Source: an uncultured Caryophanales bacterium
GTDB lineage: Bacteria; Bacillota_I; Bacilli_A; RFN20; CAG-826
DNA length: 7,419 bases
Assembly (NCBI GenBank): GCA_946410525.1
Contig: CAMKAQ010000038.1
Span: 1 to 7,419 of the forward strand
Direction: 5' to 3'
Every line of letters starts with the position of its first letter. Position 1 is the stretch's first letter. Positions 1-6,315 of the stretch are shown here, in pieces. The position numbers and the translations under genes were made by a program. The notes below the pieces were generated by a model that saw only the letters and a list, made by a program, of their open reading frames with translations, did no database searches and had not been told where the DNA came from.

Positions 1-1
1 A

Positions 2-1645
2 AAAGAGAGGTTTCATATCAGGCCCGAGGAAAGAGAAGAGCCTCATGAGATGTCTTTCGAGCAGAAGAAGGCCTTTGACGATATCAGAAACAGTGACAAA
101 GGAGTCGTCCTCCTTGAAGGCGTCACTGGCTCAGGCAAAACGGAAGTCTACCTTCGCTTGAGCGAAAAGGTCCTCGAAGAAGGTAAATCCGTCTTGATGC
201 TCGTCCCAGAAATCAACCTGACCCCAGCGATGGTGGAATATTTTAGCCGTAGGTTCGGTCCTAAAGTCGCCATCCTCCATAGCGAGCTCACCCCAGCTGA
301 GAGATATGACGAATATAGGCGTATCGCTAGGGGAGATGCCTCAATCGTCGTCGGCGCCAGAAGCGCGGTCTTCGCCCCGCTTAAAAACATCGGTCTCATC
401 ACCCTCGATGAAGAGCATGTCGAATCGTATAAACAAGACAATTCTCCGTATTACCACGCTAGGGAAGTCGCCATCATGAGAGGCGAGATCGAAGGCTGCA
501 AAGTATTGCTTGGCAGCGCCACCCCGACCCTCGAATCGAAAGCGAGAGCGGACAAAGGTGTCTATGGCTATGCCTCAATGCCTCACCGCATCAACGAAAA
601 AGCCCTCCCTCATACAGAAATCATCGACCTCAGGGACCGCTCAGTCTTCAGCAAATCATCCGAGAAACTAAGTGCCCCATTAATCGCCAAAATTAAGGAA
701 AAGCTCGATAAGGGTGAGCAGGTTCTTTTGCTCATCAATAGACGTGGCTATTGGACGGGAATCGAGTGTCCAAAATGTGGACATATCTTCACTTGTCCAA
801 GCTGCGGTGGCAACCTCACTTTCCACCAAGAAGACTCAATGCTCAAGTGCCATCACTGCGGCTTCGTCGAGAAGTATCCAGAGCGTTGCCCAGATTGCGG
901 CAACACCCGCTTAAGAAGAGTGGGCTATGGCACCGAGCGAGTCGTCAAAGAAATCGAAGAATTATTCCCTGGCGCTAGAGTTGCCAGAATGGATAGCGAC
1001 ATCGGAAAAGTCTCCAAAAACGTCGAGAAGATCCTCCATGAATTCAAAGATGGGAAGTATGACGTTTTGGTTGGTACCCAGATGATCGCAAAGGGCCATG
1101 ATTTCCCTAACGTCACCCTCTCAGCGGTGGTCCTAGCCGATATCGGTTTAAGTTTACCAACTTACCGCGCCGCGGAAAGAACCTTCCAGCTTATCGCCCA
1201 AGCCGTTGGCAGAAGCGGTCGTTCCAAGAGGGTTGGAGAAGCCCTCATCCAGACCTATAACCCAGAGCATTACGCGATCAAATTCGGAGCCTCCCAAGAC
1301 TATGGTTCCTTCTATCTCAAGGAGATGCAGCAAAGGAGAGTTACCGAATACCCTCCATACTTCAACTGCGTGCTTCTTGAGTTCTCCTCTTCTAAAGAAG
1401 AGAAAGCGATGTCCTCTGCGCTGGATTTCAAAAAGGAAATCCAAGGTTTAGGCATCGAAAACCTCATAGTCTTAGGCCCGATTACCCCATTCTATTCGAT
1501 GAATAACGGCAAGCATAAACGCGTTCTCCTTCTCAAGTTCAAGAAGAGGGAGAGCATCGATTCGTATCTCAGACAACTCCTTCAAAGATTCTCTTCGGTG
1601 GCCGGTGTCGACATCTCCGTCAACGTCGATCCGCTCGATTATTAA
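2..1645 (+). CDS. priA: Primosomal protein N' (PriA), replication restart 3'-5' DNA helicase, 5'-truncated by the window edge
   Basis: PriA binds stalled or broken replication forks and starts reloading of the replicative helicase. The frame is open from base 2, so the gene begins upstream; 547 residues are visible, against about 730-805 in E. coli and B. subtilis. The DNA-binding N-terminus is therefore mostly missing, and the ATG at 50 is internal. Visible in order: Walker A GVTGSGKT (119-142), the DEEH box of motif II (407-418), GSATPTLES of motif III (512-538), eight cysteines in four CxxC pairs (767-898) that in this family bind two zinc ions and are needed for primosome assembly, then QMIAKGHDFP and QAVGRSGR (1199-1222) of helicase motifs V and VI. 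The C-terminus ends in the family-typical NVDPLDY. All catalytic motifs are intact, so it should be functional. It is the first gene of the conserved priA-to-rpe cluster; a promoter lies immediately after it, so downstream genes need not depend on it. Confidence 0.97.
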   Translation, partial: KERFHIRPEEREEPHEMSFEQKKAFDDIRNSDKGVVLLEGVTGSGKTEVYLRLSEKVLEEGKSVLMLVPEINLTPAMVEYFSRRFGPKVAILHSELTPAERYDEYRRIARGDASIVVGARSAVFAPLKNIGLITLDEEHVESYKQDNSPYYHAREVAIMRGEIEGCKVLLGSATPTLESKARADKGVYGYASMPHRINEKALPHTEIIDLRDRSVFSKSSEKLSAPLIAKIKEKLDKGEQVLLLINRRGYWTGIECPKCGHIFTCPSCGGNLTFHQEDSMLKCHHCGFVEKYPERCPDCGNTRLRRVGYGTERVVKEIEELFPGARVARMDSDIGKVSKNVEKILHEFKDGKYDVLVGTQMIAKGHDFPNVTLSAVVLADIGLSLPTYRAAERTFQLIAQAVGRSGRSKRVGEALIQTYNPEHYAIKFGASQDYGSFYLKEMQQRRVTEYPPYFNCVLLEFSSSKEEKAMSSALDFKKEIQGLGIENLIVLGPITPFYSMNNGKHKRVLLLKFKKRESIDSYLRQLLQRFSSVAGVDISVNVDPLDY

Positions 1646-1657
1646 CCATTTCCCCAT

Positions 1658-1670
1658 AACCCTTTGGGTT
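1658..1670. repeat. Small perfect inverted repeat AACCC-TTT-GGGTT between priA and the next gene
   Basis: Five base pairs flank a 3-base centre, 12 bases after the priA stop. There is no following run of T, so it is not a convincing intrinsic terminator. It covers the place where a -35 element would lie for the -10 box at 1680-1685. It could therefore be an operator half-site pair, a weak transcript hairpin after priA, or chance. I see the repeat directly; any role is a guess. Confidence 0.35.
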
Positions 1671-1676
1671 TAGCCG

Positions 1677-1685
1677 TGTTATAAT
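1677..1685 (+). promoter_or_regulatory. Extended -10 promoter (TGTTATAAT) for the downstream cluster
   Basis: A perfect TATAAT (1680-1685) is preceded by TG one base upstream (1677-1678), the extended -10 form used by the housekeeping sigma factor. The matching -35 position, about 17 bases upstream (1657-1662, TAACCC), is poor, which is usual for extended -10 promoters. Expected transcription start is about 1691-1693, only some 16 bases before the ATG at 1708. It would drive the 1708 gene and probably everything through the end of the window, since no later gap is wide enough to suggest another promoter. Confidence 0.65.
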
Positions 1686-1708
1686 TTCCTCCTATTAGAG
1701 GAATTATA
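1680..1708 (+). promoter_or_regulatory. Inverted repeat spanning the -10 box, ribosome binding site and start codon
   Basis: TATAATTTCCTC (1680-1691) is complementary to GAGGAATTATA (1698-1708) apart from one bulged T, with a 6-base centre CTATTA. The right arm contains the Shine-Dalgarno GAGGA (1698-1702) and ends on the A of the ATG. In RNA read through from priA this would fold into an 11-bp hairpin burying the ribosome binding site. RNA started at the local promoter would begin near the loop and lack the left arm, leaving the site free. As DNA it could also be an operator over the -10 box. The repeat is visible; both roles are inference. Confidence 0.5.
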
Positions 1709-2283
1709 TGATCGTCATCTCTGTCTTAGGCCTAGACCAGTTCGTTGTCGGCACCTATTCAAGGAAGAACACTGCAAATTTAGCGAACCTTTTTGAATGC
1801 GAGGAGGAAGAAATCGTTTTCTATTCTCCAAACAGCATGATTTTCCATAAGGGCGTTGAGCAGACTTCCTGGCAAACGGAAATCCTTGTCCGCGCCCCAA
1901 AAAAGTATGAGGTCCTTGAAAGCAAAATCGCGGATTACCTCATCAAAACCTTCACGGATTTCACAATCAACCTAAGCGTCACATTCACTTATTTCGAGAT
2001 GGAACACCATTACGAACACATTAACGAAGACTATCCTCGCTACATCGAAAGAGGCAATATCTCCGCTGAGGCGATGCCTTATGACGACGAGGATGAAGAA
2101 TACGAAGACGAGGCCAACCCCCTCGACCGCGCCGATCTCGATATCGACGACGAAGAGCAAATCTACCTTGGCGATGTCTTTGCCGGGCACGAGGAAGAAC
2201 TCGAATCCCTTGATGCCAAGGAAGATGATGACCGCTGCTGCCACGATGGCCATTGCCACCATGGACATAAACACCAACATTAA
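1708..2283 (+). CDS. Unrecognised protein with folded N-terminal domain, acidic linker and His/Cys-rich C-terminal tail
   Basis: I do not recognise this 191-residue protein. Residues 1-98 look like one compact alpha/beta domain: a hydrophobic strand (MIVISVLGLDQFVVG), a helix, a strand around 36-48, a GVEQTSW motif (49-55), a long helix (67-82) and strands at 85-97. The order is loosely reminiscent of tautomerase-superfamily units, but there is no proline after the initiator Met, so no such activity is claimed. Residues 126-175 are a highly acidic, probably disordered stretch. The last 15 residues (177-191) hold seven His and three Cys, a likely transition-metal-binding tail like those of SlyD or HypB. 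There is no signal peptide or membrane helix, so it is cytoplasmic. The start is fixed by AGAGGA (1697-1702) five bases upstream. It occupies the place of def-fmt and shares a probable mRNA with the RsmB-like gene 17 bases downstream. The acidic region resembles the RNA polymerase delta tail only in composition. Confidence 0.85.
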   Translation: MIVISVLGLDQFVVGTYSRKNTANLANLFECEEEEIVFYSPNSMIFHKGVEQTSWQTEILVRAPKKYEVLESKIADYLIKTFTDFTINLSVTFTYFEMEHHYEHINEDYPRYIERGNISAEAMPYDDEDEEYEDEANPLDRADLDIDDEEQIYLGDVFAGHEEELESLDAKEDDDRCCHDGHCHHGHKHQH

Positions 2284-2300
2284 GTTTTGGGAGGAAAGAC

Positions 2301-3641
2301 ATGCAAGAATTTGATTTAGCCCAAAAGGTCTTGAACGACATCCTTGTGAACGATGTTCAGTTCAACGACGCTCTCAAGAAGCTTTTCCAAGCTGACCCAG
2401 CCATCCGTCCTCTTAGAGGATCGGTCGCTGGCCTTGTCGGATGTGAGCTTCGCCATCACCTTCTTTTCACTCATCTCGTCGATGAAGCCAAAATCGAAGG
2501 CCTCACCGAAGAAGAGAAGATGGCCATCAAGCTCGCTCTCGCTGACATCTATTTCTTCAAGCGCATCTCTCTTGAGGACATGAAGAAGGTCCTTAGCGAG
2601 AAGATCGGCGAGGAAAAGATGGAGAAACTTGAGCCTCTTTTCGCCAAAGCTGAGACCCCAAACGAATTCATCCCAGCCGAATTCCCAAAGACCTCGAACA
2701 AATATCTCTCGCTCAGATATAACACCCCAGAGTGGGTTCTTAAGATCTGGCAACATTTCGGATATGGCCAAACCTACCGCATCCTCAAAGCCAATGCCAG
2801 ACAGAATACCTCCAGTGTCCGCATCCGCACCTCGATGGTGCCAGTGGAAGAGGTGCTCAATAACAACCCTGACTTTGTCAAATCCGGAGTGGAAGGCATC
2901 CTCCTTTATGGCGGAAAGACCCCACTCCGTAAGTTAGACCTTTATAAGCAAGGCGCCATCTTCGCTGAGAGAATGGCCACCAAAGCCATGCTCGACGAAT
3001 ATAAGATCGAAGAGCCACAGGAAGCCTTCATCTATAACGCCAACGCTGATTCCTCCCTCTTCAAAGAGATCATCGAAACCTATCAGAACAAGATTGGCCT
3101 CAACCTCGGTTGCCCAAGCGTCGATAACTATACTGACGTCACCCGCATGATCAAGCAGGGTGGCTACAAGAACATCAACTTCTTCGGTGCCGAGCCTGAT
3201 TCCATGGAAGCCGCGATTTCCCGTCCACAAGACCTCGTCATCGCCGCTCCAAATAGCTCGAACTTCGATCTTATCCGTGACTATCCAGACTATCTCCTTC
3301 ACTTCAAGAAAGAAGAGATGGACGCTCTCTTCGCTCAGGAGAAAGCCGTCCTCGAAGGATGCTCCAAGTTCGTCGCTGAGAAAGGAACCCTCATCTATTG
3401 CGTCTACACGATCAGCAAGAAGGAAGGCAACAAGACCATCAACGACTTCGTCGCCAACCACCCAGAGTTCCATCTCATCAAAGAAGTCCAAGCCATGCCT
3501 TTCGAAGAAAAGGCGACCGCTCTGTACTATGCGGTCCTCGTTAAGGACACCGTCGCCGCTAAAGCGGAGACCCCAGTCGGAGACATCGCCAGCTTAGCCG
3601 ATGCCCCAACCAATTTGCTCACTGCCTCACCAAAAGAATAA
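2301..3641 (+). CDS. rsmB: RsmB/Sun-family 16S rRNA methyltransferase homologue lacking catalytic motifs (probable pseudoenzyme)
   Basis: Its position just before rlmN-prpC-prkC, its length (446 residues, usual for RsmB) and its architecture identify it as RsmB, which makes m5C967 in 16S rRNA. Residues about 5-115 are a NusB-like helical RNA-binding domain. TPEWVLKIWQHFG (142-154) and KQGAIFAERMA (216-226) match family landmarks, as do the spacing RDYPD (326-330), LFAQEKAVL (343-351), GTLIY..YTI (362-371) and HPEF (387-390). The catalytic core is lost. The SAM-binding motif I (normally DxCAAPGGKT) reads FIYNANADSS (243-252). Motif IV DAPCSG reads AAPNSS (315-320). Motif VI STCT reads CVYT (367-370). 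Both the nucleophilic and the helper cysteine are absent, while the frame is intact and codon use matches the neighbours, so this is not simple decay. GGGAGG (2289-2294) supports the ATG at 2301. It may bind rRNA without methylating it. Residues after about 417 are a variable tail. Confidence 0.82.
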   Translation: MQEFDLAQKVLNDILVNDVQFNDALKKLFQADPAIRPLRGSVAGLVGCELRHHLLFTHLVDEAKIEGLTEEEKMAIKLALADIYFFKRISLEDMKKVLSEKIGEEKMEKLEPLFAKAETPNEFIPAEFPKTSNKYLSLRYNTPEWVLKIWQHFGYGQTYRILKANARQNTSSVRIRTSMVPVEEVLNNNPDFVKSGVEGILLYGGKTPLRKLDLYKQGAIFAERMATKAMLDEYKIEEPQEAFIYNANADSSLFKEIIETYQNKIGLNLGCPSVDNYTDVTRMIKQGGYKNINFFGAEPDSMEAAISRPQDLVIAAPNSSNFDLIRDYPDYLLHFKKEEMDALFAQEKAVLEGCSKFVAEKGTLIYCVYTISKKEGNKTINDFVANHPEFHLIKEVQAMPFEEKATALYYAVLVKDTVAAKAETPVGDIASLADAPTNLLTASPKE

Positions 3642-3642
3642 A

Positions 3643-4692
3643 ATGCCGAAAAAGAACCTCTTTGGATATACCCTTAAAGCCCTTGAAGAGGAGATGTTAG
3701 CGAGAGGCGAGAAGAAGTATCGCGCCACCCAGCTTTACCAATGGATCTACGTCAAGAAAGTGACGGATTTCGATTCCATGACGGATATCTCCAAATCTTT
3801 TCGTGATGTCCTGAAAGAGGAATATACGTTAGATTTGCCAAGGATTTTCACAAAACAAGTGGCTTCTGACGGCACAATCAAGTTACTTGTCGAAATGGAA
3901 GACGGGGCCAAAGTCGAATGCGTTCTCATGCGCTATGACTATGGCAACGCCATCTGCGTCTCTTCCCAAATCGGCTGTTCCATGGGCTGCGCCTTCTGCG
4001 CCTCTGGACTCCTCAAGAGGGAAAGGAATCTCTCGGCCGCCGAAATCACTGGCCAGGTCATGGTCATGAACAAGATTCTCTACGAAGAAGGGGAGAACGT
4101 CTCCCACATCGTCGTCATGGGAACGGGTGAGCCATTTGACAACTACGACAACGTCTCTAGCTTCATCCACATCATGAACGAAGCCAAAGGCCTTGCGATT
4201 GGCGCCAGACACATCACCGTCAGCACCTGCGGCCTTGTCCCAGGCATCAAGCGTTATGGCGATGAAGGTATTCAGGTCAATCTGGCCATCTCGCTCCACG
4301 CTCCAAACGACAAGATCAGGAATGAGCTCATGCCTGTCTCAAGAGCCTACAACATGGACGTCCTTCTTGACGCAGTCAAGGAATACATCGAAAAGAGCGG
4401 TCGTCGCGTCACCTTCGAATACATTCTCATCAAGGGTGTGAACGACACCATCGAATGCGCGAAGGAACTCTCTGAAAGACTTCGCGGCATCCTTTGCTAC
4501 GTCAACCTCATCCCGCTCAACCCAGTCAAAGAAAAACCATTCGAGAGATCGCTTGATAAAGACACCAAAGCCTTCTCCCTCTATCTCAACAACCATGGCA
4601 TCAACTGCACCATCCGCAAGGAGTGGGGCACTGGCATCGATGCGGCATGTGGCCAGCTTCGCGCCAAGTACGTTCTGAAAGGTAGGAACTAG
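3643..4692 (+). CDS. rlmN: Dual-specificity 23S rRNA/tRNA adenine-C2 methyltransferase RlmN (radical SAM)
   Basis: RlmN methylates C2 of A2503 in 23S rRNA and A37 of some tRNAs, using a [4Fe-4S] cluster and two SAM molecules. The 349-residue product is of normal family length. The cluster motif CSMGCAFC places cysteines at 112, 116 and 119. The two mechanistic cysteines are present: C105 in ICVSSQIGC, and C336 in GIDAACGQL, which carries the methyl group in the E. coli enzyme. Other family landmarks are GTGEPFDNYDNV (the SAM-contacting GGEP-like segment), SLHAPND, and LIPLNP near residue 290. I chose the ATG at 3643, one base past the upstream stop, because residue 4 onward matches the usual N-terminus. 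The in-frame ATG at 3601 would add 14 unrelated residues and lacks a ribosome binding site. The 3643 start also has only A-rich sequence ahead of it, so coupled reinitiation is likely. Confidence 0.96.
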   Translation: MPKKNLFGYTLKALEEEMLARGEKKYRATQLYQWIYVKKVTDFDSMTDISKSFRDVLKEEYTLDLPRIFTKQVASDGTIKLLVEMEDGAKVECVLMRYDYGNAICVSSQIGCSMGCAFCASGLLKRERNLSAAEITGQVMVMNKILYEEGENVSHIVVMGTGEPFDNYDNVSSFIHIMNEAKGLAIGARHITVSTCGLVPGIKRYGDEGIQVNLAISLHAPNDKIRNELMPVSRAYNMDVLLDAVKEYIEKSGRRVTFEYILIKGVNDTIECAKELSERLRGILCYVNLIPLNPVKEKPFERSLDKDTKAFSLYLNNHGINCTIRKEWGTGIDAACGQLRAKYVLKGRN

Positions 4693-4693
4693 G

Positions 4694-5443
4694 ATGAGAC
4701 ACGGTTCGTACGCTTTCAAAACGGATATCGGAATGGTGAGAACCCATAACGATGACAAAGCCCAGGTCGCGATGAACGTCAATGGCGAGGTCTTCCTCGT
4801 CGTCTGCGATGGCATGGGAGGCGCCAACAAAGGCGACCTTGCTTCGCAACTCGCCATCGAGACCATGGTCGATGCCTTCCGCCACAAGAGGAAACACCAT
4901 TTCGGTTACACCAACAGGAACTGGTTCACCAAAGCGGCCAAGAAAGCCAACGCGGCCATCTATGAGTACGCGGAAAACAATCCTGATGCCAAAGGCATGG
5001 GAACCACTCTTGTCTGCGCCCTTATCTCCGACAACAGACTTTATACCTGCTGCATCGGTGACAGCCGTTGCTACATGCTCATCAAGAAGAACGCCTTGAA
5101 GCAGCTCACCGAGGATCAGACCTACGTGAACTTCCTTCTCTCGACCGGCAAGATCACCGAAGAGGATGCGGTCTCGCATCCAGATAGGCACGTTCTCATG
5201 AATGCCTTAGGCATCTTTCCGTCCCTTAGCCTCGCCTTCAATGAATTCGACTATCAGGGGGAGACGATTCTCTGTTGTTCGGATGGGTTATATAACCAGG
5301 TTCCGCTTGATGAGATAGCGAATATCCTCAGCACCGATGAGAGGTGCGATCAGAAAGCCGATTCGCTTATAGCGATCGCAAATAGCAATGGGGGAAGCGA
5401 TAACATCGCCATCGCCCTTTGGGAGTGTATCAGCAATGATTGA
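4694..5443 (+). CDS. prpC: PP2C-family Ser/Thr protein phosphatase (PrpC/Stp)
   Basis: This metal-dependent phosphatase reverses phosphorylation by the partner kinase encoded next to it. At 249 residues it has the usual length of bacterial single-domain PP2C enzymes. Metal-binding landmarks are complete: RTHNDD (16-21; the family has NED, so Glu is replaced by Asp here), DGMGG (39-43), GMGTT (101-105), GDSRCY (122-127), LTEDQT (138-143), HPDRH..MNALG (162-173), SDGL (196-199) and GGSDN (233-237) with the final metal-ligand Asp236. There is no signal peptide or membrane segment, so it is cytoplasmic. It starts one base after the rlmN stop; TAGGA at 4683-4687 is a modest ribosome binding site. 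Its last 8 bases overlap the kinase start. It ends with TGA, which shows that TGA is not read as Trp here. Cysteine content is rather high (for example CC at 119-120 and 194-195). Confidence 0.96.
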   Translation: MRHGSYAFKTDIGMVRTHNDDKAQVAMNVNGEVFLVVCDGMGGANKGDLASQLAIETMVDAFRHKRKHHFGYTNRNWFTKAAKKANAAIYEYAENNPDAKGMGTTLVCALISDNRLYTCCIGDSRCYMLIKKNALKQLTEDQTYVNFLLSTGKITEEDAVSHPDRHVLMNALGIFPSLSLAFNEFDYQGETILCCSDGLYNQVPLDEIANILSTDERCDQKADSLIAIANSNGGSDNIAIALWECISND

Positions 5444-6314
5444 GATTGGAGAAAAGATAGATAACCGTTACAGAGTAACCGGTAGAATCGCCCATGGCGG
5501 CATGGCCGATGTCTATGAGGCTTTTGACGTTGTCCTCCACAAGACCGTTGCCCTCAAGATCATGCGCGAAGACATGATGGACAACCCAAAGAACGTCGAG
5601 CGTTTTGAGCATGAATGCATCGCTAGCGCTTCTCTTAATAACCCAAACATCGTCAAAGTCTTCGGTCATGGCACCGTTGATGGAAGACCATATATGGCCA
5701 ATGAGTACGTCGATGGAAGAACCCTTCGCGACAAGCTCAATCTCGTAAGCGGCCATAACCTTTCGCCACAAGAAGCCTGCCAAGTCATGCTTCAGCTCAC
5801 CGAAGGTGTCAGCTACATCCATGAGCATGGACTCCTTCATAGAGACTTAAAACCAGACAACCTTTTCTACCTTCCAGATGGCAGTGTCAAAATCACCGAC
5901 TTCGGAATCTCTAGCAAAATAGGGGAGAAGACCTCAGGCGACGCCATAACCGGCACCGTCTATTACTGCGCCCCGGAGATTCTCATGGGTGAGCCTGCCA
6001 ATGTCGCTAGCGACATCTACTCAATGGGCATCATCTTCTTTGAGATTCTGACCGGCACCATCCCATTTGATGGAGCCACCCCAGAGGACGTCGCCATAGC
6101 TCAGATCAAAAAGCACTTCCCGGAGCCAAGCAAGTATCTGGCTTCCATCCCGAAGTCGCTCGATAAAATCATCGTCAAAGCCTGCCGTAAGAGGCCAGAG
6201 GAGAGGTACGCCAACGCATTCTTAATGCGTGAGGACATCCTCAAAGCCTTCGCGGACAAGGACAATTTCAAGGAGAAGAAGGGACTTCTAGCAAGACTCT
6301 TCGGTTTTAAGTAA
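5436..6314 (+). CDS. prkC: Hanks-type Ser/Thr protein kinase, kinase domain only (PrkC without transmembrane and PASTA regions)
   Basis: The 292 residues form one eukaryotic-like kinase domain. The glycine loop is GRIAHGGMADVYEA (16-29), the ATP lysine is K41 in VALKIM, the catalytic loop is HRDLKPDN (135-142), DFG is at 155-157, the activation loop carries T172 and T174 in TGTVYY, and APE is at 179-181, followed by SDIYSMGIIFFEILTG. All catalytic residues are intact. B. subtilis PrkC is about 650 residues, with a membrane helix and extracellular PASTA repeats that sense cell-wall fragments. Here the protein stops soon after the kinase domain, ending KKGLLARLFGFK, a short basic amphipathic segment. 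The start at 5436 overlaps prpC by 8 bases, with GGGAG at 5421-5425. An upstream in-frame ATG at 5388 would add 16 residues unlike kinase N-termini. Its likely partner is the adjacent phosphatase; targets are unknown, though PrkC homologues often act on translation GTPases and central metabolism. Confidence 0.95.
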   Translation: MIEIGEKIDNRYRVTGRIAHGGMADVYEAFDVVLHKTVALKIMREDMMDNPKNVERFEHECIASASLNNPNIVKVFGHGTVDGRPYMANEYVDGRTLRDKLNLVSGHNLSPQEACQVMLQLTEGVSYIHEHGLLHRDLKPDNLFYLPDGSVKITDFGISSKIGEKTSGDAITGTVYYCAPEILMGEPANVASDIYSMGIIFFEILTGTIPFDGATPEDVAIAQIKKHFPEPSKYLASIPKSLDKIIVKACRKRPEERYANAFLMREDILKAFADKDNFKEKKGLLARLFGFK

Positions 6315-6315
6315 T

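Noticed and set aside
1658..1676. Intrinsic terminator after priA
   Set aside because: The hairpin has only 5 base pairs and no T-run follows, so termination is not supported.
1708..2283. RNA polymerase delta subunit (RpoE), suggested by the acidic C-terminal half
   Set aside because: The N-terminal domain does not resemble the delta winged-helix domain, and the terminal His/Cys tail is foreign to that family; only the acidic composition is shared.
2934..3491. Minus-strand open frame of 185 codons opposite the RsmB-like gene
   Set aside because: Its translation is dominated by acidic and hydrophobic residues, complementary to the sense codons (GAC/ATC/CTC), and has no ribosome binding site or motif. 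The RsmB-family match is on the plus strand.
2301..3641. RsmB-like gene as a pseudogene through frameshift
   Set aside because: The frame is uninterrupted over the full family length, with normal codon use and a strong ribosome binding site; the loss is confined to catalytic motifs, so a pseudoenzyme is the better reading.
3601..3642. Upstream in-frame ATG at 3601 as the rlmN start
   Set aside because: It would overlap the previous gene by 41 bases, has no Shine-Dalgarno sequence and adds residues not seen in RlmN; the ATG at 3643 fits the family N-terminus.
4601..5191. Long open frame of 196 codons on the minus strand
   Set aside because: It lies wholly opposite rlmN and prpC, which carry complete family motifs. 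Biased codon use on the sense strand readily opens such antisense frames; its translation shows no recognisable motif.
5388..5435. Upstream in-frame ATG at 5388 as the prkC start
   Set aside because: The 16 added residues are the out-of-frame shadow of the conserved GGSDN end of PrpC; MIEIGEKIDNRY from 5436 is a typical kinase start.
5441..5443. Possible Mycoplasma genetic code with TGA read as Trp
   Set aside because: prpC ends at TGA right after its conserved C-terminal motif, Trp is written TGG in all genes, and no in-frame TGA interrupts any of them.
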